Source of the DNA: Candidatus Ideonella esbjergensis
Lineage (GTDB): Bacteria > Pseudomonadota > Gammaproteobacteria > Burkholderiales > Burkholderiaceae_C
Assembly: GCA_016710065.1 (NCBI GenBank)
Contig: JADJLP010000010.1
Coordinates: 620,001 to 684,000 of the forward strand
Length of the DNA stretch: 64,000 nucleotides
Direction: 5' to 3'
Shown: in pieces, positions 11,544 through 20,084 of the stretch
How positions within the stretch are numbered: the stretch's first letter is position 1
Layout: each line of letters opens with the position of its first letter
Notes under the pieces: generated by a model
Databases searched by the model: none
What the model was told of the DNA's origin: nothing
The model's input: the letters and a program-made list of their open reading frames with translations, nothing else
Translations under genes and position numbers: made by a program

Positions 11544-12352
11544 TTAATCCCTGATTTTAGAGGGACGAACTGCACCACCTCCCCGAGGGTGCGGCGCAAG
11601 CCGTCGGGGAAACGATCCACCACCACCAGCACCTGCCCCTGGCCATCGGCCGCAGTGGCCGGCGCCACCAAGCGGCCACCCACGGCCAACTGGTCCAGCC
11701 AGGCTTGGGGAATATCGTCTCCGCCGGCAGCGGCAATGATGCTGTCGTAGGGCGCACGCGGGGCGTAGCCCAGCATGCCGTCACCGTAGAAAAGCTGGGT
11801 GCGGGGCACATGCTGGGCACGCAGGTGGCGTGCCGCCAACTCGTGCAAGGGCTTGAGCCGCTCGATGGACAGCACGTGGCTGGACAGTTGTGCCAGCACC
11901 GCTGCCTGGTAGCCGCAGCCGGTGCCGATTTCCATCACCCGGCCCAGGTGACCGCGCTGGCGCGACCCATCACCCAGGTAAAGCCACTCGATCATGCGGG
12001 CCACCACCGAGGGCTTGGAGATGGTCTGGCCCAGGCCTATGGGCAGGCTGGTGTCTTCGTAGGCCTGGGTGGCCAGGGCCGTGTCGACGAACAGATGGCG
12101 GCTCACCGACGCCATGGCTTGCAGGGCCGGCTCGCAGCGGGCGCCATCGGCACGCAGGCGCTCCACCATGCGCTGGCGCACAGTGGCACTGTCCAGGCCC
12201 AGACCAGTCGGCACGGCAAGCAAGCGCTGGTCGCGCGCAGCCTCGTTCAAGGTTCGCTGCGGCCGCAAAGTGGCTTGTGGTTGGCTGGCCTTGGAGGCCG
12301 CTTCGTTCAATGAGGCGGGGAAGCGCCCGCCGCGCGGTGGTGTCTTGGTCAT
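11540..12352 (-). CDS. pcm: Protein-L-isoaspartate O-methyltransferase
   Basis: A 270-residue SAM-dependent methyltransferase that methylates isoaspartyl residues in aged proteins and so starts their repair. The conserved N-terminal block of the catalytic domain reads HLFVDTALATQAYEDTSLPI followed by GLGQTISKPSVVARM. The SAM-binding motif is VMEIGTGCGYQAAVLAQLS, and AAAGGDDIPQAWLDQLAVGG closes the Rossmann fold. The first 60 residues (Lys/Pro/Ala rich) are longer than in E. coli Pcm (208 residues). The start ATG at 12352 overlaps the surE stop as ATGA, which decides it over an upstream GTG. Translational coupling with surE and nlpD is likely. Confidence 0.95.
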   Translation of the reverse strand: MTKTPPRGGRFPASLNEAASKASQPQATLRPQRTLNEAARDQRLLAVPTGLGLDSATVRQRMVERLRADGARCEPALQAMASVSRHLFVDTALATQAYEDTSLPIGLGQTISKPSVVARMIEWLYLGDGSRQRGHLGRVMEIGTGCGYQAAVLAQLSSHVLSIERLKPLHELAARHLRAQHVPRTQLFYGDGMLGYAPRAPYDSIIAAAGGDDIPQAWLDQLAVGGRLVAPATAADGQGQVLVVVDRFPDGLRRTLGEVVQFVPLKSGIK

Positions 12353-13128
12353 GAGCCGCGCGCCAAGCGTTGCTGCCACTGGGGCAGACCGGCGTGGTCG
12401 GTCAGATCCACTTGCAGGGGCGTGATGGACACCCTGCCATTGGCCACGGCGTGAAAGTCGGTGCCCTCGCCGGCCTCGCGGGCATCGCCGGCCGGGCCTA
12501 TCCAGTACACGGGCTCGCCGCGCGGGCTGATCTGGCGGATCACTGGCTCGCTGGCGTGGCGACGACCCAGCCGGGTGGTGACCCAGGGCAGCGAGATGGC
12601 ATCGGGTCGGTTGGGGATGTTCACGTTCAACAGCCAGGGCTTGGGCCGCTCGCCGGCAGGCACAACCAGCAAGGGCAGCACAGACTCCACCAGCTTGCGC
12701 ACCACCGCAGTGGCGGCGTCCAGGTGCGTCCAGCCCTTCTCGGTCTGCGAGAACGCAATGGACGGAATGCCGAACAGATAGCCCTCCATAGCAGCCGCCA
12801 CGGTGCCGGAATAGAGCGTGTCATCGCCCATGTTGGCGCCCTGGTTGATGCCCGAGAGCACCAGATCAGGCTTGTGACCCAGCAGGCCGGTGAGGGCGAT
12901 GTGCACGCTATCGGAAGGTGTGCCGTTGACGTAGCGAAAGCCCTTCACCTGCTCGCCATGCGCCTCGTATACCGACAGCGGCCGGTTCAGGCTCAATGCG
13001 TTCGAGGTGCCGCTGGCGTTCTGCTCGGGCGCGATCACGTCAATCTCGCCCAGGCCCTGGCAAGCTCGCACCAGGGCGGCGATGCCGGGGGCCAGGTAAC
13101 CGTCGTCGTTGGCAATGAGGATGCGCAT
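12349..13128 (-). CDS. surE: 5'/3'-nucleotidase SurE (stationary-phase survival protein)
   Basis: A 259-residue metal-dependent nucleotidase of the SurE family, which dephosphorylates nucleoside monophosphates. The N-terminal ILIANDDGYLAPGIAALVRA carries the metal-binding DD pair. The active-site region shows PEQNASGTSNALSLNRPL, GTPSDSVHIALTGLL and SGINQGANMGDDTLYSGTVA. Length matches the family (253 in E. coli). It is the first gene of surE-pcm-nlpD and is divergent from the MDR oxidoreductase, with a 111-bp intergenic region for both promoters. Confidence 0.97.
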   Translation of the reverse strand: MRILIANDDGYLAPGIAALVRACQGLGEIDVIAPEQNASGTSNALSLNRPLSVYEAHGEQVKGFRYVNGTPSDSVHIALTGLLGHKPDLVLSGINQGANMGDDTLYSGTVAAAMEGYLFGIPSIAFSQTEKGWTHLDAATAVVRKLVESVLPLLVVPAGERPKPWLLNVNIPNRPDAISLPWVTTRLGRRHASEPVIRQISPRGEPVYWIGPAGDAREAGEGTDFHAVANGRVSITPLQVDLTDHAGLPQWQQRLARGS

Positions 13129-13239
13129 CGCCGCATTGTAGGGAGGGCCTCGTCACCTCGGCGACGCACTCGCGGGGCTGCGCTGCCTATCATCGCCACC
13201 CAAGCTCGCCAACACACCATCCACGACAGGAGACAGCCC

Positions 13240-14217
13240 ATGCACGCCTGGTTCTGCGACACCACCAACGGCCCCGACGCCTTGGTCTGGCGCGAGGCGC
13301 CCACCCCCGAGCCCGCCGCCGACGAAGTGCGCGTGGCCATCCGGGCCGCCAGCCTGAACTTCCCAGACTTGCTAATCACCCAGGGCAAGTACCAGTTCAA
13401 GCCGCCTTTCCCCTTCGTGCCAGGCGCCGAGTACGCGGGCACGGTGGATGCGGTGGGCAGCGGGGTGACGCACCTGAAGCTGGGCGACCCTGTGGCCGCC
13501 ATCGCCGGCACTGGTGGCTTTGGCACCCATGCCTGCGTGAAGGCTGCGCAGATCATGCCGCTGCCGCCCAGCTTTCGGCTCGAAGATGCAGCGGCCTTTG
13601 CCTTCACTTACGGCACCTCGCACCACGCGCTAATCGACCGCGGCCAACTGAGGGCCGGCGAGACCGTGCTGGTGCTGGGCGCGGCCGGCGGCGTGGGCTC
13701 GGCAGCAGTGCAAATTGCCAAGGCGGCCGGCGCCAAGGTGATCGCTGCGGCCTCCACCGACGAGAAGTGCGAGTCCTGCAAGCAACTGGGCGCCGACGCC
13801 ACCATCAACTACAGCCGCGAGAACCTGCGTGATGCGCTCAAAGACCTCACCGACGGCAAAGGCCCGGACGTGGTCTATGACCCGGTGGGCGGCGATTTCG
13901 CCGAGCCCGCCTTCCGCGCCATCGCCTGGCGCGGCCGTTACCTGGTCATAGGCTTTGCGGGTGGCAGCATCCCCGCCCTGCCCTTCAACCTGCCGCTGCT
14001 CAAGGGCGCGTCGGTGGTGGGCGTGTTCTGGGGTGATTTCGTGCGCCGCGAGCCTGCGGCCAATGCCCGCATGCTGGCCGAGTTGGCCCAGTGGTATGCG
14101 CAAGGCAAGGTGCGCCCGATGATTGACACGCTGCTGCCCATGAGCAAGCTGGCCACCGCCTTCGCCCGGCTGGCAGCGCGCGACATCCGGGGCAAATTGG
14201 TGATGGTCAATCCTTAG
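13240..14217 (+). CDS. Zinc-free MDR-family NADPH:quinone oxidoreductase-like protein
   Basis: A 325-residue medium-chain dehydrogenase/reductase. The N-terminal GroES-like domain has NFPDLLITQGKYQFKPPFPF and PGAEYAGTVDAVGSGV. The Rossmann domain has VLVLGAAGGVGSAAVQIAKA followed by a KVIAAASTDEKCE segment, typical of quinone oxidoreductases that use NADPH and lack structural zinc cysteines. The ATG at 13240 follows AGGAGA at good spacing; the much longer upstream open frame runs antisense to surE and is ignored. It stands alone on the plus strand between surE and the two-component genes. The natural substrate is unknown. Confidence 0.92.
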   Translation: MHAWFCDTTNGPDALVWREAPTPEPAADEVRVAIRAASLNFPDLLITQGKYQFKPPFPFVPGAEYAGTVDAVGSGVTHLKLGDPVAAIAGTGGFGTHACVKAAQIMPLPPSFRLEDAAAFAFTYGTSHHALIDRGQLRAGETVLVLGAAGGVGSAAVQIAKAAGAKVIAAASTDEKCESCKQLGADATINYSRENLRDALKDLTDGKGPDVVYDPVGGDFAEPAFRAIAWRGRYLVIGFAGGSIPALPFNLPLLKGASVVGVFWGDFVRREPAANARMLAELAQWYAQGKVRPMIDTLLPMSKLATAFARLAARDIRGKLVMVNP

Positions 14218-14337
14218 TGACAGGTCCACAGCCTGTCCCCCAAGCGTGGGTGGGAGGGGTGGTGACAGCCTGCTAGTATCAAACGACAGGCCCGCCGTTG
14301 CCGGGCCCATGTCTTGTTTGAATTGGGAGACTTGACC

Positions 14338-15072
14338 ATGTCGGTGAAAGTGCTGATCCTCGAAGACAACCCGGTGGCGCGCGACTTTCTCTCGCGTGTG
14401 CTGCGGGAGAGCTTCAGCGACCCGATCCAGATCACCGAAGCCGGCGACCTAGAAACCGCGCGGCGGCAGATCGCACTCAGTGGCCCGGGCGGCATGCATG
14501 GCTCCGACCCCTTCAAACTGATGTTGGTTGATCTGGAACTGCCAGATGGCAACGGCCTGGAATTGCTGGCCGAATTGGGCGGCTATCCGGCCACCAAGGT
14601 GGTGACCACGCTGTATTCAGACGACGACCACCTGTTCCCGGCCCTGCAATGCGGCGCCGACGGCTATCTGCTGAAGGAAGACCGCTTTGAGGTGCTGGTG
14701 GAAGAACTGCGCAAGATCGTGCTGGGCCAGCCGCCACTCTCGCCCGCCATCGCACGGCGGCTGCTGACACACTTCCGGCTCACACCCCCGGGCGAGCAGG
14801 CCGCCACCCAAACTCCTGCGGGCCATGCGCCGCAAGCCGCCGCGAAGCCACCTGTTGCCATTGAGAAGCCCTCGGAGCTGCCGCACCTGACCCCACGCGA
14901 GATCGAGGTGCTCACCTACCTGAGCAAGGGTTTCACGATCAAGGAAATCGCAAACCTCATGAGCATCAAGTGGTTCACGGTGAACGACCACATCAAGGCC
15001 ATCTACCGAAAGCTCAATGTCTCAAGCCGCGCTGAGGCGGCAGTGTTGGCCAGCAAGCAAGGGTTGGTCTGA
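14338..15072 (+). CDS. NarL/FixJ-type response regulator
   Basis: A 244-residue DNA-binding response regulator. The receiver domain (residues about 3-125) shows the acidic pocket LILEDNP, the phosphoacceptor Asp65 in MLVDLELPDGNG and the lysine in GYLLKEDRFE. A Pro/Ala linker leads to a LuxR-type HTH (about 180-244): LTPREIEVLTYLSKGFTIKE followed by IYRKLNVSSRAEAAVLA. The ATG at 14338 has GGGAGA at the right distance; an ATG eight codons upstream lacks one. The histidine kinase begins 22 bp downstream, so the two form a two-component pair. One oddity is the segment SIKWFTVNDHIKAIY, with W and N where many relatives have T and V. Confidence 0.94.
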   Translation: MSVKVLILEDNPVARDFLSRVLRESFSDPIQITEAGDLETARRQIALSGPGGMHGSDPFKLMLVDLELPDGNGLELLAELGGYPATKVVTTLYSDDDHLFPALQCGADGYLLKEDRFEVLVEELRKIVLGQPPLSPAIARRLLTHFRLTPPGEQAATQTPAGHAPQAAAKPPVAIEKPSELPHLTPREIEVLTYLSKGFTIKEIANLMSIKWFTVNDHIKAIYRKLNVSSRAEAAVLASKQGLV

Positions 15073-15094
15073 GCCGGCCTGCTTTCGCCCAGTC

Positions 15095-17389
15095 ATGCAG
15101 GCCAATCGCACCCGCTCCGCACTCGATTCGAACCTCGAACCAGACCCCACGTCGGCGCAGGCCGAGGCGTATGCCGAACGACGCAGCGGCGAACCTGCCG
15201 GTACAGCCGACCCCTCAGACACGGTTGCCCGCATAGGCTGGCGGCGCCGCGTGCTGCTGCTCGCGGCGGTGCTGGGGTCGCTGAGCATATTCCTGCTGGC
15301 TCGGATGCTGGCGAATGAAGCCCATCTGGCGGCTGATTGGCGGGCGCTGAGTGGCGGCAGTTTGCAACTGGTGGGCAGCCCCCAACCCGAACTCAAACCC
15401 TACTTGGACAGGGAACTGCTGGCCATCGCCGGGCCGGATGGCGCGTTTGTCGAATTCGACGTGCTGGACATGACGCACTCCTCGCGCTGGATGTCTGACC
15501 TGGGCATGCGCCGGCATCTCGACCAGTCGCGCCTGGTGGCCAGCCGCGCCCTCAATGCGGGCCAGGTGACCCTTGCCTTCAGTGACGGCTCGCGGGTCAC
15601 GGTACCCACCTCGCCACGCGGCTACGTCAGCCTGGGCGCCACGTTCTGGCTGCTCAGTGCTTTCGGGCTGGTGTTGTACCTGTTGGGCTGGATCGTGCCG
15701 CTGGTGCAGTCCAACCCTCGCAACCTGCTCTACGCCTTGATGGCCATGTCACAGGCGGTGCAATTGCTGGTGTCGGCCGTGGCCTCGGTGCCTGCACTGG
15801 CACTGCCGGCCCCGCTGGTGCTGCACGAGCCCGCCGTTCGCACCTTGCTGGATGCCGTCACGGCCGCAGCCATCATCACCGTCTGTGTCTGGTACCCCAA
15901 CCCGTTGCCGGGTGGCAAGGTCATGGCGGGCCTGGTGTGGTTGTGCACCGCCGCCTTTGGCGTGATGGCGCTGCACCTTGACATGAGCCACGAGTGGGCC
16001 TGGAGCCAGGCGCTGCTGCTGGGCCAGGGTGCGCTGGCCATCGTGCTGCTCAGTTGGTCTTACCACCGCGAGCCCCACCCGTTCGTGGCGGCCATGCGGC
16101 GTTTCAGCGTAGTCACCGTCAGCACCCTGGCGCTGCTGAGCCTGGCGGTGGCGCAAATGCCGGCCATGCCGGTGGATCTGCGGCCCAGCGCTTCGGCCGG
16201 CCCCATCATTTGGAGCGTGTTCTTTGCCTCCGTCGTGATGCTGATGCCCTTTGTGGCCAGGTCGCAGCACATCATGCGTGAGTTCGCCATGCTGGCTGGC
16301 ATCAGCACCGTGGCCACCTCAATGGACCTGCTGTTCATCGCGGTCTTCTCATTCAGCCAGTTCACGTCGCTCACGCTCTCGCTGTTCCTCTCGCTGGGTG
16401 TCTATGCCGCCATACGCCAATGGCTGGTGAACCAGATGATGGGCGCGCGCACACTCACCACCGAGCGCATGTTCAACCACCTTTACCGCATCGCCCGCGA
16501 GGTGGAGGCCAAGCCCGAACGTGCCGGCGAGCGCATGACCGAACTGCTGCGCAACGTGTTCGAGCCCCTCGAAGCCACCCGAACCAATGGCCGTGAGACC
16601 CAGAGCCGCGTCACTGGCAATGGTGCGGTACTGCTGGTGCCACTGCCCAACCTGGTGGACGCACCCACAGTGAAGGGCATGGTGGCCCTGCGCTTCGCCG
16701 AGCGCGGCAAGCGCCTGTTCACACCGGAGGATGCCCGCCTGGCTGACCGCATCGTCGAGCAACTCATGCGCGCCCTGGCCCATGACCGAGCGGTGGAGCG
16801 CGGCCGCACCGAGGAACGTGTGCGCATCGCACAGGACCTGCACGACGACATCGGTGCACGCCTGCTCACTCTGATGTACAAGGCGCCCACGCAGGAGATG
16901 GAGAACTACGTTCGCCACACCCTGCAAGACCTGAAGACGCTCACCCGCGGCTTGGCCGCCAAGAACCACCCTCTGTCGCTGGCCGCCGCCGAATGGAAGA
17001 CCGACATCGCCCAACGCCTGGCCGCAGCGCATTGCGAGCTCGAATGGCGCTTCACGCTCGATCAGGACATCACACTCAGCATGGTGCAATGGTCGTCGCT
17101 CACCCGCGTGCTGCGCGAATTGGTAAGCAACATCCTCGCGCACGCCCAAGCCAGCCAGGTCAGCATCGCCTGCGACCTGAATCAGGGCCGCTTCACATTG
17201 ATCCTCCAGGACAACGGCAGAGGCCGCAATCCAAACGACTGGAGCCACGGCCTGGGCCTGGGCGGTATCCGAAAACGCGTCAAGCTGATGAACGGCAGCG
17301 TCATCTGGCGCGAGCTCGAGCCCCGAGGCATAGAGTGCACAGTGACCGTGCCCCGCCTGACACTGACCACCAACGCGAGGCTCCCTTGA
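15095..17389 (+). CDS. 7TM-type sensor histidine kinase (NarX/DegS-like HisKA_3)
   Basis: A 764-residue membrane histidine kinase. An N-terminal helix (about residues 52-72) and a periplasmic segment of about 110 residues precede a 7TM-like region (about 185-450). A GAF-like stretch and the HisKA_3 dimerisation domain follow. The phosphoacceptor His583 is in RIAQDLHDDIGARLL, and the HATPase domain shows RELVSNILAHAQ, DNGRG and GLGLGGIRKRVKLMNG. This is the class that pairs with NarL-type regulators, matching the adjacent gene. The ligand is unknown. The ATG at 15095 is chosen because upstream in-frame codons lie inside the response regulator gene. Its stop overlaps the TTG start of the thioesterase. 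Confidence 0.9.
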   Translation: MQANRTRSALDSNLEPDPTSAQAEAYAERRSGEPAGTADPSDTVARIGWRRRVLLLAAVLGSLSIFLLARMLANEAHLAADWRALSGGSLQLVGSPQPELKPYLDRELLAIAGPDGAFVEFDVLDMTHSSRWMSDLGMRRHLDQSRLVASRALNAGQVTLAFSDGSRVTVPTSPRGYVSLGATFWLLSAFGLVLYLLGWIVPLVQSNPRNLLYALMAMSQAVQLLVSAVASVPALALPAPLVLHEPAVRTLLDAVTAAAIITVCVWYPNPLPGGKVMAGLVWLCTAAFGVMALHLDMSHEWAWSQALLLGQGALAIVLLSWSYHREPHPFVAAMRRFSVVTVSTLALLSLAVAQMPAMPVDLRPSASAGPIIWSVFFASVVMLMPFVARSQHIMREFAMLAGISTVATSMDLLFIAVFSFSQFTSLTLSLFLSLGVYAAIRQWLVNQMMGARTLTTERMFNHLYRIAREVEAKPERAGERMTELLRNVFEPLEATRTNGRETQSRVTGNGAVLLVPLPNLVDAPTVKGMVALRFAERGKRLFTPEDARLADRIVEQLMRALAHDRAVERGRTEERVRIAQDLHDDIGARLLTLMYKAPTQEMENYVRHTLQDLKTLTRGLAAKNHPLSLAAAEWKTDIAQRLAAAHCELEWRFTLDQDITLSMVQWSSLTRVLRELVSNILAHAQASQVSIACDLNQGRFTLILQDNGRGRNPNDWSHGLGLGGIRKRVKLMNGSVIWRELEPRGIECTVTVPRLTLTTNARLP

Positions 17390-17802
17390 GCAAGACCCAC
17401 ATCCACGCCGTGCAAGTGCACTTTGGCGATTGCGACCCCGCCGGCATCGTCTTCTTTCCAAATTTTGCGCGCTGGATGGATCAGTCGTCGTTGGGCTTCT
17501 TCCTGGCCTGCGGTGTGCCGCCCTGGCGGGAGTTGAGCGTGACGCACGGCATCATCGGCACACCGGTGCTGGAAACCTCGACGCGCTACTTGATGCCGGC
17601 CACCTACGGCGAGACCATCGCGGTGCACACCAGCGTGGCCGAATGGAAGGACAAGGTCTTCGTGCACCTGCACCAAATTTGGCGTGGCGACGATCTTTTG
17701 TGCGAAGGCCGCGAAGTGCGAGCCTTCGTCACCCGCAACAGTGCCACTGGACGCTTGCACTCAGTGCCGATACCCGAGGACTTCAAGGCCTTGTGCATGT
17801 AA
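17386..17802 (+). CDS. Hotdog-fold acyl-CoA thioesterase (4-hydroxybenzoyl-CoA type)
   Basis: A 138-residue thioesterase of the 4HBT/YbgC family. The signature VHFGDCDPAGIVFFPNFARW contains the catalytic aspartate of the DPAGIV motif. The rest follows the hotdog fold (TRYLMPATYGETIAVHTSV, VHLHQIWRGDDLLCEGREVR). The start is a TTG overlapping the kinase stop as TTGA; the family signature begins 13 residues later, so this start gives the normal length. It may hydrolyse aromatic or short-chain acyl-CoA. A strong terminator follows directly. Confidence 0.88.
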   Translation: MSKTHIHAVQVHFGDCDPAGIVFFPNFARWMDQSSLGFFLACGVPPWRELSVTHGIIGTPVLETSTRYLMPATYGETIAVHTSVAEWKDKVFVHLHQIWRGDDLLCEGREVRAFVTRNSATGRLHSVPIPEDFKALCM

Positions 17803-17814
17803 GGCCTCAAATGG

Positions 17815-17845
17815 AAAAGGCCCGTGCGGTGCACAGGCCTTTTTT
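17815..17845. terminator. Strong bidirectional-looking terminator after the thioesterase
   Basis: The arms AAAAGGCC (17815-17822) and GGCCTTTT (17836-17843) enclose an inner GTGC/GCAC stem with a GGT loop, and a T tract follows. The A run on the other side would also terminate leftward transcripts, such as one from a tRNA gene reading toward it. It lies eight bases from the left 124-bp repeat. Confidence 0.85.
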
Positions 17846-17853
17846 GTCAAACT

Positions 17854-17977
17854 TTGGGGTGGCTGATGGGAATCAAAACGGCGACCTAAGCCGTTGATCT
17901 CATTGGGAAACGCAGCGGGAACGTTCGGTCTGTTCCCCCACCTGTTCCCCCGGCCTGTCTGGGCCGTCATGAGACCA
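17854..17977. repeat. Left direct repeat / putative att site with tRNA-His 3' end
   Basis: A 124-bp sequence matching 29511-29634 at about 105 of 124 positions by hand alignment. It begins with TTGGGGTGGCTGATGGGA, identical in both copies. Its complement is the last 18 or so bases of a tRNA-His gene including CCA (compare E. coli hisR, which ends CCCATTAGCCACCCCA). Identity resumes in blocks such as GTTCCCCCACCTGTTCCCC. No complete tRNA is present here: upstream of the 3' end there is no T-loop or anticodon arm at the proper spacing. I read it as the displaced 3' fragment left by integration into tRNA-His. The surrounding 17803-18056 holds no gene. Confidence 0.75.
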
Positions 17978-18056
17978 AGGATCGAGTTCGATTGTGATTC
18001 GTTGGATATCCCATCGCAACGGCCCCTACCGCCGGGGCCGCGCAGCGGACGCAGAC

Positions 18057-20039
18057 CTACCTCGTCACGACCGCGAACGTACCCGGCGCCTTGTCGATCA
18101 GCGTGAAGAAGCGCACCAGGTCGATCTTGCTGCCGTCGATCTTGAGATCGTCGCTCATCAGCGTGTCCTTGATGCCAGCGGTGCCGGCCATCATCTTGAT
18201 GAAGATCGGCTTGGTCAGCGTCAGCGTCGCGTTGGCATCGGCCGCCGGCGCGGCTTTCTTGTGGTGCAGCACCGCGTTTTCGATCCACAGCACGAAGGAC
18301 TCCTTGGTGTCGGTCAGCACCAGGTTGACCTTCAGGTTCTTGCCGTCCGCGGCCGGGCCGTCCAGGCCAGCCGCCATGGCTTCGAGGAAGCGCTCCACCG
18401 GGGTCTCGTACAGCATGTCGATCAGGAACGAGCGATCCACACCCTTCTTCGGTGGGCCTTCGCGCAGCTCGGCTGCGGCGGTGAGGTAGCTGTTGCGCCA
18501 GGTGGCCGCCTCGGCCATGTAGCCCAGCTGGTCGTAGGTGCGGGCCAGCAGCTCTTTGGCCGCCTTGTGGTCGGGGGCGCCGAACACGGCGTGGTTCAGC
18601 AGCTCGGCAGCCCAGCGGAAGTCGCCTTTGTCGAACGCGGCCTGGCCTGCGGCCACGGCCTTGTCGACGCCGCCCAGCAGTTCCAGGTAGCGCTTCGCGG
18701 ATTCCTGCGGCGGATGCGGGTTCAGGTGGGCCGGATTGCCGTCGTAGGCGCCGAGGTAGAGCTGGTACACCGCCTTCACGTTGTGGCGCAGGTCGCCGTA
18801 GTAGCCGCGGGCTCCGAAATGCGACTGCAGTGACTTCGGCAGTTTGACCATCTCGGCGATCTCGCGCGGCGTGTGGCCGGCGTTGGCCAGGCGCAGCGTC
18901 TGGTCGTGCGTGTACTTGTAGATGTCGCGATGCTTGGTGATGAAATCGGCAATGCGCACGTTGCCCCAGATCGGCCAGTGGTGCTGGCCGAAGTAGACCT
19001 CGGTGTCGCCCAGCTGGTCCAGCGCCTGCTGCATGTATTCGGCCCAGCGCAGCGCGTCGCGCACCTTGGCGCCGCGCACCGGCAGCAGGTTGTGCATGGT
19101 CTGCGCGAGATTCTCCGCGCCGCAGTAGGCCTTCTTCTCGGGGATGGAGAAGGTGAGCTCGGCCGGCGCTTCGGCACCCGGCACGTTGTGGAAGACAAAG
19201 CGCACGCCGTCCAGCATCAGTTCCTGCGTGGGTTGCGTGATCAGCTGCGTGGGCGCCAGAATGCCGATGGCACCATAGGCCACGTTCTTGCCGAGACCCG
19301 TGTCGACGATGCCCTTGGCCGATGGCACGAGGTTCTTGCCGAACTGGTACATCGACCGCCGGGCCATGGCGGTACCGACCAGGATGTTCTCGCTCGTAGC
19401 CTCGGCCATGAAGCCCTCGGGCGCCACCACCGGGATCTTGCGCTCGGCCACCTCCTTGGCCGTGGCCACTCCGAGCGCGCCACCGAAGTGGTCGGCGTGA
19501 CTGTGCGTGAAGACGATGGCCGAGACCGGCTTGTTGCCCAGGTGCTTGCGCGCAAAGGCCAGCGCCGCCGCGGCGCTCTCGCGCGCGGTCAGTGTGTCCA
19601 CGACGATGAAGCCGGTCTTGCCTTCGATCAGCGTCATGTTGGCGATGTCGAAGCCGCGCACCTGCCAAATTCCGTCGGTGACCTTGAACAGCCCCGCCTG
19701 CGCGTTCAGCATCGCGTGGCGCCACAGGCTCGGGTTGACGGTGGCCGGCGCCTTGCCGTCAACGAACTTGAAGGCGTCGAAGTCGATCAGCACGGTGCTG
19801 CCGTCGACGGCGAGGATCTTGCCCTCGGGTCTGGCGATGAAGCCGCGCCGGGCGTCCTCGAAGCCCTGCGGTTCGTCGAGCCGAAGTTCCCGCGCCACCT
19901 GCTCATTGGCCTGCACGGTGGCCGGCATGGCGTCGCCAGCCGCGCCGCCAACACCAGGATTCTTGCCGCAGGATGCCAGCAGGGCCGCGACGGCCAGCAA
20001 CGCGATCGCCGCGGGGCGGTGTGTTGTCTTCATCATCAT
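18057..20039 (-). CDS. sdsA: Alkylsulfatase (SDS hydrolase), metallo-beta-lactamase fold lipoprotein
   Basis: A 660-residue enzyme of the SdsA1/BDS1 alkylsulfatase family, which hydrolyses primary alkyl sulfates such as SDS to the fatty alcohol and sulfate. The zinc motif FTHSHADHFGGALGVA is in the N-terminal metallo-beta-lactamase domain. Further family motifs are GAEAPAELTFSIPEKKAYCG, GQHHWPIWGN and HRDIYKYTHDQTLRLANAG. The alkylsulfatase dimerisation domain (about 400-530) and a C-terminal SCP2-like domain follow. The N-terminus has a lipoprotein signal with LLASC, so it is probably exported and membrane-anchored. Three consecutive ATG codons start the gene; the exact one is uncertain. It is the last gene of the minus-strand alkyl-sulfate cluster. 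Confidence 0.92.
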   Translation of the reverse strand: MMMKTTHRPAAIALLAVAALLASCGKNPGVGGAAGDAMPATVQANEQVARELRLDEPQGFEDARRGFIARPEGKILAVDGSTVLIDFDAFKFVDGKAPATVNPSLWRHAMLNAQAGLFKVTDGIWQVRGFDIANMTLIEGKTGFIVVDTLTARESAAAALAFARKHLGNKPVSAIVFTHSHADHFGGALGVATAKEVAERKIPVVAPEGFMAEATSENILVGTAMARRSMYQFGKNLVPSAKGIVDTGLGKNVAYGAIGILAPTQLITQPTQELMLDGVRFVFHNVPGAEAPAELTFSIPEKKAYCGAENLAQTMHNLLPVRGAKVRDALRWAEYMQQALDQLGDTEVYFGQHHWPIWGNVRIADFITKHRDIYKYTHDQTLRLANAGHTPREIAEMVKLPKSLQSHFGARGYYGDLRHNVKAVYQLYLGAYDGNPAHLNPHPPQESAKRYLELLGGVDKAVAAGQAAFDKGDFRWAAELLNHAVFGAPDHKAAKELLARTYDQLGYMAEAATWRNSYLTAAAELREGPPKKGVDRSFLIDMLYETPVERFLEAMAAGLDGPAADGKNLKVNLVLTDTKESFVLWIENAVLHHKKAAPAADANATLTLTKPIFIKMMAGTAGIKDTLMSDDLKIDGSKIDLVRFFTLIDKAPGTFAVVTR

Positions 20040-20084
20040 CGTCTCCTCGAGATTCGTGGTTATCGCTCGGGCCGGTTGCCCGCT

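Noticed and set aside
17854..17977. A complete tRNA-His gene at the left repeat
   Set aside because: Only the 3' end (acceptor strand and part of the T arm) matches; the anticodon and D arms are absent at the right spacing. A GATTGTGATTC further along recalls the His anticodon arm but is in the wrong orientation.
18057..20039. Beta-lactamase activity
   Set aside because: The HSHADH motif is shared, but the alkylsulfatase dimerisation region and the SDS-hydrolase motifs decide for a sulfatase.
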